33,444 nucleotides of DNA from Bacteroidales bacterium GP1. GTDB taxonomy: Bacteria; Bacteroidota; Bacteroidia; Bacteroidales; Muribaculaceae. Made by a program: the position numbers and the translations under genes. The stretch is from contig DAAI01000013.1 of the NCBI GenBank assembly GCA_001701105.1, forward strand, positions 42,914 to 76,357. The letters are read 5' to 3'. Of this stretch, positions 1 through 6,573 are shown piece after piece. The notes under the pieces are model-generated. The model was given only the letters and a program-made list of their open reading frames with translations, made no database searches and was not told the origin of the DNA. Within the stretch, counting starts at the first letter, position 1. Each line of letters begins with the position of its first letter.

Positions 1-354
1 TTGTCCCGAAGCGAGCCATACTTCTCCTATCAGGACATTGTTGACAGTCACGGGAGTGCCGTCGGAAACGGTGATCGAATAGGGGGTATATCCGCCGGCC
101 GGAGTCTCCACATCTACATGCCATTTGCCATCGGCCTTCGCTTTAGTCCGGACAGGAGTGTCGTTCCACGATGGAGTGACCGTTACAATTGAATTCGGAG
201 AGGCTGAACCATAAATGGAAGCCTTTGAATTTTGCTGAAGCACCATATTGTCGGTAATCATTGAGCCGAGGGTCACTTCAGCCACAGCCATATTGCCGGG
301 AAGGCCGACGCCGGCACAGATGCAAAGCCCCAATATAGTTCCAATCTTTTTCAT
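1..354 (-). CDS. sialate O-acetylesterase-like protein, 5' part
   Basis: The first 118 codons of a minus-strand gene run off the left edge; the frame is open to base 1. The start ATG is at 354-352, and the product opens with a Sec signal peptide (MKKIGTILGLCICAGVGLPG). Next come DNMVLQQ, an Ig-like stretch, and IGEVWLASGQ at the edge. MVLQ near the N-terminus and GEVWLxSGQ (normally continuing into SNM with the nucleophile Ser) are the hallmark of the SGNH-type sialate 9-O-acetylesterase family. These enzymes are periplasmic or surface exposed and remove acetyl groups from sialic acids or other glycan sugars. The catalytic domain lies outside the window, so substrate and completeness cannot be judged. 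The gene is divergent from the PorZ-like gene. Confidence 0.8.
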   Translation of the reverse strand, partial: MKKIGTILGLCICAGVGLPGNMAVAEVTLGSMITDNMVLQQNSKASIYGSASPNSIVTVTPSWNDTPVRTKAKADGKWHVDVETPAGGYTPYSITVSDGTPVTVNNVLIGEVWLASGQ

Positions 355-696
355 AATTAAGAGATAAGGAGTTAAGGAATATTCCGGGTTAATCATCTCT
401 GAAAAATAAATTCAGAGTCACAAAGTTACAAAAAAATCCGCATTAAGCCCACATTGCCGTCGGCTTTCCCCGCAATATCCTCGGAAATATAATTTTATTT
501 TCAGGAAAGCGTTGATTAAATAGTGGTTTCCAAGAAGCCGGGTGTCGACTTTCGTATAATTCACCCTGTCGACATGCATAATCGGATAACGCCCCGAAGG
601 CGGGGATAATGATAATTTACGTTTATCGGTCCGGGAGTAGGGGGCATGAAAGGGCAATTATAGAAAAGGGGTAACGCATAAACCATTGTCGCAGAT
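355..696. other. divergent intergenic region
   Basis: This 342-base non-coding stretch lies between the divergent esterase and PorZ-like genes. It holds a minus-strand -7 box at 421-428, two GTCGAC hexamers 24 bases apart (544-549 and 568-573), and a small GC hairpin (CCCCG 592-596 / CGGGG 601-605). I see no convincing TAnnTTTG box for the rightward gene and no RNA gene. Confidence 0.6.
421..428 (-). promoter_or_regulatory. -7 box for the esterase gene
   Basis: Read on the minus strand this is TAACTTTG, a perfect match to the Bacteroidota -7 consensus TAnnTTTG. It lies 67 bases upstream of the esterase ATG. No TTTG -33 box is seen at the usual 19-21 bp spacing, so the assignment rests on the -7 element alone. 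Confidence 0.45.
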
Positions 697-3372
697 ATGA
701 AACGTTTCTTTTGCCGGTTCAGGCAGTTGTTTATAATATTGGCAGTTGTTTCTATAGCAGTCGGTACGGTTCGTGGCGAGGAATGGCGCGCATACACAGG
801 TTTCGACTGCCAACCCCGGCGGATAATGGACGGCGGACGCTACACCTATGTATGGGTGATGCAAGTGTTATACACATCTTGCTACGGCGCTGATTTCAAT
901 ACTCCGCGTGGAGGAATCATTTATTACGACAGGCAGCATCCGGAAAAAGGCTTCAGAAGCATCCATGAGAGAAGCATGATGCACACGGCGCCGGTGACTG
1001 CGGTGGCCTATAATCCGCGAGGTAAATACCTGCTCGTCGTCTACTCTGATTCCCTAATAGAAATCCTTACGGATTCAGGAGAGGTTTACCGGATCGATGA
1101 CCTGAAGGATATGCCTGTGCCTTACGACAAAAGTGTGAACAATATCACCTTTCCTATCCTTAACAATGATGCGTGGATTGCCACTCAATCGGGATATGTG
1201 CAGATCGACGGCGACTCCTTCCGCGTGGCAAGAAAAATGTGGAGTCGGGTTCCTTTTACTGCCATTTGCCAGGTAGGTTCCCGTGTGATTGCCATCTCCG
1301 AGGGACGCCTCTTCACGGCCTCTGCCAATGATTCGCTGAGTTCGGCCGATGCCTTTATCCCGGTGGCAGATTCCGTCGTAGATTCGCCGGAGGTGATAAT
1401 GCCCGTGAGCGATACCGCTTTCGCCACGCTTTATAAAGGCTCCGGGCCGGCCGATAAGTTAGGGTTAGTGTCATGGATTGGCTCAAATGCACCGCGACTC
1501 ACACCGGTGCTAACCGATGTGGGTTTCTCCAACCAGATGAACACCTCTATACCTTACCCCGCCTCATCTAAGGAAAAGGCGGCATATCATTATCCGGTGA
1601 GGTTGCACCATGAGAATAATATCCTGCCCACACGCGACGGATACTTCGTATTCTCGCTCAAATATGCCTATCATATTAAGAGAGGAGTCAATGCCAACGG
1701 AACGCTGAATGTCGAGAAGAGGAAATTTGCCAATGAATCTCCGTTATATGTCGGCACGGAGGATTTTGAAAAATTCTGGTATTACACCCGGCGGAAGGGA
1801 TTTCATCTCGACCGCGCCTCGGGATATGATGGTGCGACTACATGGGTGCCCGGTGAGACGGTAGCCTATCAGGGGCCGTTGTTCGCCTGCAATGCCTCCC
1901 TGATATATCATCGGGATTACGGAATGCTGAGCGTTCCGGATTTTGCGAACCGGAAGATGCAATTTTACAACGCAGCGGTTCCCCTGCTGATTTCAGGTCT
2001 GAAAAATGGAGAGTGGCACAATTATTCACCGTCTTACAATGTTCCGGAAGCCTGCGAGACCAATACTACGCTTATGGCCGATTATCTCAGGAGGGAAGAG
2101 GGATATTTCACATATCCGCTCACTGATCCGAGCGACATCACAATCGACAGTGAATTCCCCGATTATCTATGGATGGGATCGTTCCTTAACGGGGTTGCGG
2201 CAATAAACCTAAAGAATCCGAAGGGACCGGTACTGCATTTCGGAAATTCGGAAAATGAATATTCGATCTACCCGGGTTTCAAGGTCTGTGTGCCGTTGAC
2301 GCGGTGGAAGGTATATTGCCCGTGGAAAGTGGGAGGTTGCGATGCAGAAGGGGTATTATGGACGATTTTCATTGATTCGTACGATGTGATGGGGGACGGC
2401 GATGCCTTGAACATCGGTTTTCTGACCCCGGACGCTCGGCGGGAGGCAATGATCACTCAGGATGTCACGAAAATGGGCGATTGGAAATGGATTTCATATA
2501 AAATGCCGAAAGTGAATCTGCATGGCTATACGACCCTGCTTGCGCTAAGGCATCCGGCCAACAAGAATAAGTTGCTTATATCCGACAGTTCCAGCCGTAC
2601 GTTGCTCATTTACGATCATAACGGCACGCCCGAAGATTCGTCAGACGACACGGTGAAACAGATCAAATATATTCAAACATCAAAAGGACGGCAGGAGCTG
2701 GATGAAATTTTCTCACTTTCGGAAGATCCCGTAACAGGGAAATTGCTTTTCGGCAGTCTCGGCCAATTTTACGAACTCGATGCCGGCTCGCCGTGCGCCA
2801 ACATGACAATCAAGGGCGATATATTCCGCACGGCCGACGGAACACCGGTGGCACCCTATGAGCGTGTGCATTCAGTGGCCTTTGATGAATATGGACGTTG
2901 TTGGCTCGGACTCTATGAGGCAGGGGTGATCGGGATTAGTGCCGACCGAAAAGAAGTGATAGCGAAATATGATTCCTATAATTCTCCTCTTCCTGATAAT
3001 GATGTGTATAGCCTCTGCTGGAATCGGGAGACTAAAGAATTGATGATCAGTTGCCGAAGCGGCATGGTATCGGTAAAGCCTGATTCGCCGGGTATTCTTG
3101 TCGGGAGTCGCAAGGCCGTGGCATATGCCGTTCCGGCCTATATCGACCCCGGATATTCAGGGAGCGTGACGCTCCACAACATTCCTGCCGAATCGGTGCT
3201 GACCGTGGTGGATGCGAAAGGGGATATAGTGGCTTCGATACCGGCTTCCGTGAAGAATGGCACAGTATGGAATCTAAACGACAATCTGGGCCACCGTGTC
3301 GGAACGGGCTTATACAAAGTGCGTGATGAGGCCGGCCTTATCTCCCAGATAGAAATAATGATAATGAGATGA
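697..3372 (+). CDS. porZ: PorZ-like type IX secretion two-propeller protein
   Basis: An 891-residue secreted protein with an N-terminal signal peptide (hydrophobic LFIILAVVSIAVGTV, cleavage probably just after VRG). The mature start EWRAYTGF and the following block APVTAVAYNPRGKYLLVVY..DSLIEILTDSGEVYRIDDLKD closely resemble PorZ. PorZ is the surface beta-propeller protein that, with PorU/PorV/PorQ, attaches anionic LPS to type IX secretion cargo. A second propeller region follows (VHSVAFDEYGRCWLGLYEAGVIGIS, about residues 727-751). The last 70 residues form a T9SS C-terminal-domain-like fold, with VTLHNIPAES, VVDAKG, VWNLND and GTGLYKV. It is longer than the roughly 780 residues I recall for P. 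gingivalis PorZ. Identification rests on sequence pattern only; a generic two-component-regulator-propeller protein is the alternative. No clear promoter is visible upstream. Confidence 0.6.
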   Translation: MKRFFCRFRQLFIILAVVSIAVGTVRGEEWRAYTGFDCQPRRIMDGGRYTYVWVMQVLYTSCYGADFNTPRGGIIYYDRQHPEKGFRSIHERSMMHTAPVTAVAYNPRGKYLLVVYSDSLIEILTDSGEVYRIDDLKDMPVPYDKSVNNITFPILNNDAWIATQSGYVQIDGDSFRVARKMWSRVPFTAICQVGSRVIAISEGRLFTASANDSLSSADAFIPVADSVVDSPEVIMPVSDTAFATLYKGSGPADKLGLVSWIGSNAPRLTPVLTDVGFSNQMNTSIPYPASSKEKAAYHYPVRLHHENNILPTRDGYFVFSLKYAYHIKRGVNANGTLNVEKRKFANESPLYVGTEDFEKFWYYTRRKGFHLDRASGYDGATTWVPGETVAYQGPLFACNASLIYHRDYGMLSVPDFANRKMQFYNAAVPLLISGLKNGEWHNYSPSYNVPEACETNTTLMADYLRREEGYFTYPLTDPSDITIDSEFPDYLWMGSFLNGVAAINLKNPKGPVLHFGNSENEYSIYPGFKVCVPLTRWKVYCPWKVGGCDAEGVLWTIFIDSYDVMGDGDALNIGFLTPDARREAMITQDVTKMGDWKWISYKMPKVNLHGYTTLLALRHPANKNKLLISDSSSRTLLIYDHNGTPEDSSDDTVKQIKYIQTSKGRQELDEIFSLSEDPVTGKLLFGSLGQFYELDAGSPCANMTIKGDIFRTADGTPVAPYERVHSVAFDEYGRCWLGLYEAGVIGISADRKEVIAKYDSYNSPLPDNDVYSLCWNRETKELMISCRSGMVSVKPDSPGILVGSRKAVAYAVPAYIDPGYSGSVTLHNIPAESVLTVVDAKGDIVASIPASVKNGTVWNLNDNLGHRVGTGLYKVRDEAGLISQIEIMIMR

Positions 3373-3492
3373 TGCAATCAATAAGATCGCCACGGACTTT
3401 TTTGATTCCATCGACTATATCTAAAAGCAAGCCATCCAACAGCAGAATTATCGTGCAAAAATATAAGAAATTGCAGGATTACAGGAGTTGGA

Positions 3493-3524
3493 TTTGGTGA
3501 TTTCTACAATTGTGAGTAACTTTG
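3493..3524 (+). promoter_or_regulatory. promoter of the steroid cluster
   Basis: TTTG at 3493-3496, a 20-base spacer, then TAACTTTG at 3517-3524: a perfect match to the Bacteroidota housekeeping sigma promoter. The -7 box ends only four bases before the ATG at 3529, so transcription should start at or within the first codon, giving a leaderless or nearly leaderless message. Confidence 0.75.
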
Positions 3525-3528
3525 CACC

Positions 3529-4308
3529 ATGTATGCCATATTTGATACTACGGTCTATTACACGGTTTGCGTGACGATGCTCGTGCTCGCCGCAATCGTA
3601 TTCGTAGTATTGCGGAGAGTTGGAGTAGGTTATGGCGCTCTGTACAATCCATGCTGGGGGCCGGCGGTGAACAATCGACTCGGCTGGGTGCTGATGGAGG
3701 CTCCTGTATTCTTGGCAATGTTGATACTGTGGCTTCTGAGTAGCCGGCGTGGAGAGGCATCGCTGATTGTCATGGCTTCTCTATTCGAGATGCATTATTT
3801 CCAGCGGGCTTTCATATTTCCCTTCCTCATCCGCGGCAAGAACAAAATGCCCTGGGTGATAATAATCACCGGGATTTTATTCAATCTTGTAAATAGCTAT
3901 ATGATAGGGGGATGGCTATTTTATGTAAGCCCGGTGGATAGGTACCCGGCCTCATGGTTATATAGTCCGCTCTTCATTACCGGTACTCTCATATTTATTA
4001 CGGGATTCATTATCAACCTTCATTCCGACTATATTATCAGGCATTTGCGCAAGCCGGGAGACACGCGTCATTACATACCCAAAGGGGGAATGTTCAGATA
4101 TGTGACCTCGGCCAATTATTTCGGAGAGCTCACAGAATGGATAGGCTACGCAGTGCTAACATGGTCGTTGGGAGGATTGGTATTTGTAATATGGACATTC
4201 GCAAATCTTGCACCAAGAGCCAAGGTGCTTCACGAGCGCTACATCCGTGAATTTGGTGAGAATTATACTTCGTTATGCCGGAGATATATGTTGCCGTTTA
4301 TCTATTGA
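3529..4308 (+). CDS. 3-oxo-5-alpha-steroid 4-dehydrogenase (steroid 5-alpha-reductase)
   Basis: A 259-residue polytopic membrane protein of the steroid 5-alpha-reductase family. It uses NADPH to reduce the C4-C5 double bond of 3-oxo-delta4 steroids, giving the 5-alpha (allo) configuration. Family hallmarks are clear: GYGALYNPCWGPAVNNRLGW near the N-terminus, NLHSDYIIRHLRKPGD, HYIPKGGMFRYVTSANYFGE, and the C-terminal stretch APRAKVLHERYIREFGENY. Several hydrophobic segments (about residues 10-28, 55-72, 108-130, 143-166 and 205-228) fit the usual multi-pass topology, and the length is normal. The ATG at 3529 is preferred because the N-terminal helix and family length are then complete; the alternative Met at 3577 would cut into that helix. 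It heads the cluster with a flavin reductase and an SDR. In other Bacteroidota this trio converts 3-oxo bile acids to allo and iso-allo forms. Activity on bile acids here is inference. Confidence 0.88.
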   Translation: MYAIFDTTVYYTVCVTMLVLAAIVFVVLRRVGVGYGALYNPCWGPAVNNRLGWVLMEAPVFLAMLILWLLSSRRGEASLIVMASLFEMHYFQRAFIFPFLIRGKNKMPWVIIITGILFNLVNSYMIGGWLFYVSPVDRYPASWLYSPLFITGTLIFITGFIINLHSDYIIRHLRKPGDTRHYIPKGGMFRYVTSANYFGELTEWIGYAVLTWSLGGLVFVIWTFANLAPRAKVLHERYIREFGENYTSLCRRYMLPFIY

Positions 4309-4394
4309 GGATTTATAATAAAGACAGGCTTGGCAGACGGCAATTCTTTTCATAACGGTATCGGGAGCAGGCGCAATGCCGGAAATTCATAGCA

Positions 4395-5642
4395 ATGAAA
4401 GAATCGAAATTATTTACTCCGGGCAAGATAGGGCCGATAGAATTGCGTAATCGCACGATACGATCGGCGGCCTTCGAGGGAATGGGCCGCGACAACGGGC
4501 CCACGCAGCAACTCAAGGACTACCATGTATCTGTGGCCCGTGGGGGTGTCGGCATGACAACGCTGGCCTATGCCGGTATATGCCAGTCGGCACTATCTTT
4601 TAAGAGCCAACTCTGGCTGAGGCCTGAGATTGTGCCCGAATTGCGAGAGATCACCGACGCCATCCATGCCGAGGGCGCGAAAGCCTCAATCCAATTAGGC
4701 CATTGCGGCAACATGACTCACATCAGTACTGCCGGAGGCATACCGGTAGCTCCCTCCACGGGGTTCAATCTCTATTCCCCAACGATATGCCGGGGATTGC
4801 GTGCGGATGAGATTACTGCGCTCGCCAAGAAATTCGGAGAGGCTGTGGATACCGCCAGAGATGCCGGATTTGATTGCGTGGAGCTTCATGCCGGGCACGG
4901 CTATCTGATCTCACAATTTCTTTCGCCCTACACCAATAAGCGACGCGATGGATTCGGAGGCTCGCTTGAAAACCGGATGCGATTTATGAAAATGTGTCTG
5001 GAGGAGGCGATGAAGCACGCCGGGAGTGATATGGCCGTGATTGTCAAGACCAATATGCGCGACGGGTTCAAAGGAGGGCTGGAGATTGATGATTGCCTTA
5101 CTGTGGCCAAGGAGATAGAGCGCGCCGGAGTGCATGGCATAGTATTGAGCGGCGGCTTTGTGAGCAAGGCGCCAATGTATGTGATGAAAGGGGCTATGCC
5201 TATCTATACCATGACCTATTATATGCAGCAATTATGGCTAAAGTATGGCGTCAGGATGGTAGGCAAATACATGATAAAGCCCGAGCCATATAAGGATCTT
5301 TTCTTTCTTGACGATGCACTTCGCTTCAGAAAGGAATTGAAATTGCCGTTGATATATGTAGGGGGAGTCGTCGATCGTAATGGAGCCGACAAGATAATGG
5401 AGGAAGGATTTGATTTCCTCCAGATGGGACGCGCCCTTCTTAACGAGCCGGATTTTGTGAATAAGATGCGCGACGCCTCCACGAATCATCGTTGCGGGTG
5501 CGACCATGTAAACTATTGCATAGCCCGGATGTACTCAAAAGAAATGGCCTGCCACAAGGATTGCTCCGGACTTCCGCGCAAGATTATGAAAGAGATAGAA
5601 AAATTAAAAGAGATAGAAAAATTAAAGGAGCATGGGGAGTAA
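4395..5642 (+). CDS. old-yellow-enzyme NADH:flavin oxidoreductase (5-beta-reductase-like)
   Basis: A 415-residue OYE-type flavin TIM barrel. Visible motifs are the start LFTPGKIGPIELRNRTIRSA, the HAGHGYL active-site segment (H165 and H168), SPYTNKRRDGFGGSLENRMRF, and YVGGVVDRNGADKIMEEGFDFLQMGRALL near the phosphate-binding end. In bile acid metabolism BaiCD/5BR-like members of this superfamily introduce or remove the delta4 double bond of 3-oxo steroids; position directly after 5AR makes that the favoured role. Unlike BaiCD or 2,4-dienoyl-CoA reductase (about 640 residues or more), it lacks the C-terminal FAD/NAD(P)-binding half, so an external electron donor may be needed. A cysteine cluster (C367, C369, C375, C386, C390) suggests an iron-sulfur site with unusual spacing. 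The C-terminus carries a duplicated KEIEKL. It starts 86 bases after 5AR with no new promoter seen, and overlaps the SDR by 11 bases. Confidence 0.85.
   Translation: MKESKLFTPGKIGPIELRNRTIRSAAFEGMGRDNGPTQQLKDYHVSVARGGVGMTTLAYAGICQSALSFKSQLWLRPEIVPELREITDAIHAEGAKASIQLGHCGNMTHISTAGGIPVAPSTGFNLYSPTICRGLRADEITALAKKFGEAVDTARDAGFDCVELHAGHGYLISQFLSPYTNKRRDGFGGSLENRMRFMKMCLEEAMKHAGSDMAVIVKTNMRDGFKGGLEIDDCLTVAKEIERAGVHGIVLSGGFVSKAPMYVMKGAMPIYTMTYYMQQLWLKYGVRMVGKYMIKPEPYKDLFFLDDALRFRKELKLPLIYVGGVVDRNGADKIMEEGFDFLQMGRALLNEPDFVNKMRDASTNHRCGCDHVNYCIARMYSKEMACHKDCSGLPRKIMKEIEKLKEIEKLKEHGE
5591..5626 (+). repeat. 18-bp in-frame tandem duplication at the 5BR C-terminus
   Basis: Two perfect adjacent copies of AGAGATAGAAAAATTAAA (5591-5608 and 5609-5626) duplicate six residues (KEIEKL) in the tail of the flavin reductase. 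The second copy runs into AAAGGAG directly before the SDR start codon. A slippage-prone unit here could change the tail in steps of six residues without disturbing the frame. Confidence 0.9.
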
Positions 5643-6447
5643 AGGTCGCAAAGAATTCCGAAGCCGTCTGGCTGTGGTGACGGGGGCAAGCAGCGGTATC
5701 GGGCTCTGCTTCTGCCGCGAGCTTGCGCGACGCGGCACAGACCTTATTATGGTATCCAACGAGAAGGATGCCCTTGTAGGGTGTGCCGAAGAGATTGCCG
5801 GAGAATATAAAGTCAAGACATATCCCTTCTACCTTGACCTGACCGACCCCCATGCCGGCGACATTCTCTCCGATTGGCTCAACATGAAGCATCTCGATCC
5901 GGATACGCTGATAAATAATGCCGGAATATTTTCTTTCAACACAGTGACCGGCCTTACGGAGAGAAAGATAGATACGTTCATAAATCTCCATGTGCGGGCG
6001 GTGACAAAACTCACCCGTTCGTTTGCCGAGAGGTTTGTGGAGAGGGGTGGCGGCCGGATATTGAATATGTCGTCAATGTCGTGCTGGATGCCGATGCCCG
6101 GAATAGCGATGTATTCCGCCACAAAAGCATATATCCGGGTGTTGAGCCGAGCGATGTACTATGAATTGAAAGATACGGGCGTGCGGGTCATGGTGGCTTG
6201 TCCCGGCGGCATTTCCACAGATCTTTTCGGGCTCCCGGAGAATCTAAAGCGGCTCGCCTTGAAACTAAGGGCCATCGATACCCCGGAAAGGTTCGTGAAG
6301 AATGCGGTGAATAGAATGCTGAAAGGCAAGATGCAATATATCAACGGCCCGATCAACCGGTTGGCAATCCTTTTCGTAGGCATCACACCCACGCCTGTAA
6401 GGATGCTGATAAAGCGGAAGATGCTTGATAAGGGGATAGTCCGCTGA
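5632..6447 (+). CDS. short-chain dehydrogenase, hydroxysteroid dehydrogenase-like
   Basis: A 271-residue classical SDR. It shows the cofactor motif TGASSGIG (residues 17-24), the structural NNAG (95-98), and a catalytic Ser148 with Tyr161 and Lys165 in YSATK, all with normal spacing. PGGISTDLF follows, where the PG motif is expected. Classical SDRs interconvert alcohols and ketones with NAD(P)H. As third gene after 5AR and 5BR-like genes, the natural reading is a 3-beta (or 3-alpha) hydroxysteroid dehydrogenase acting on the 3-oxo group; specificity cannot be read from sequence. The ATG at 5632 overlaps the end of the upstream gene by 11 bases (stop TAA 5640-5642), which points to translational coupling. 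Fatty-acyl or other ketoreductase activity is the alternative. Confidence 0.85.
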   Translation: MGSKGRKEFRSRLAVVTGASSGIGLCFCRELARRGTDLIMVSNEKDALVGCAEEIAGEYKVKTYPFYLDLTDPHAGDILSDWLNMKHLDPDTLINNAGIFSFNTVTGLTERKIDTFINLHVRAVTKLTRSFAERFVERGGGRILNMSSMSCWMPMPGIAMYSATKAYIRVLSRAMYYELKDTGVRVMVACPGGISTDLFGLPENLKRLALKLRAIDTPERFVKNAVNRMLKGKMQYINGPINRLAILFVGITPTPVRMLIKRKMLDKGIVR

Positions 6448-6533
6448 AAGATATACCCGAATATTTTAGGCCCCGGCACGTCGGAAATGGGGCTTCAAAT
6501 TGTTAATACTACAAACGACACATAATTGCAGAC

Positions 6534-6552
6534 GTGATCATTCGATGATCAC
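6534..6552. promoter_or_regulatory. operator-like palindrome upstream of the acyl-CoA ligase
   Basis: GTGATCAT (6534-6541) and ATGATCAC (6545-6552) are perfect inverted copies around a 3-base centre, ending 21 bases before the ligase ATG. There is no following T-run, so this is not an ordinary terminator. The size and symmetry suit a dimeric repressor such as a TetR- or GntR-type regulator, but no regulator gene is in the window. Confidence 0.5.
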
Positions 6553-6573
6553 ACTGCGGGGAGACACAAGGCA

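Noticed and set aside
1..192. 63-codon plus-strand frame at the left edge
   Set aside because: It is antisense to the sialate O-acetylesterase-like frame, whose signal peptide and GEVWLxSGQ motif are clear.
592..605. Hairpin CCCCG/CGGGG upstream of the PorZ-like gene as a terminator or riboswitch
   Set aside because: The stem is only five pairs, without a T-run or conserved aptamer features.
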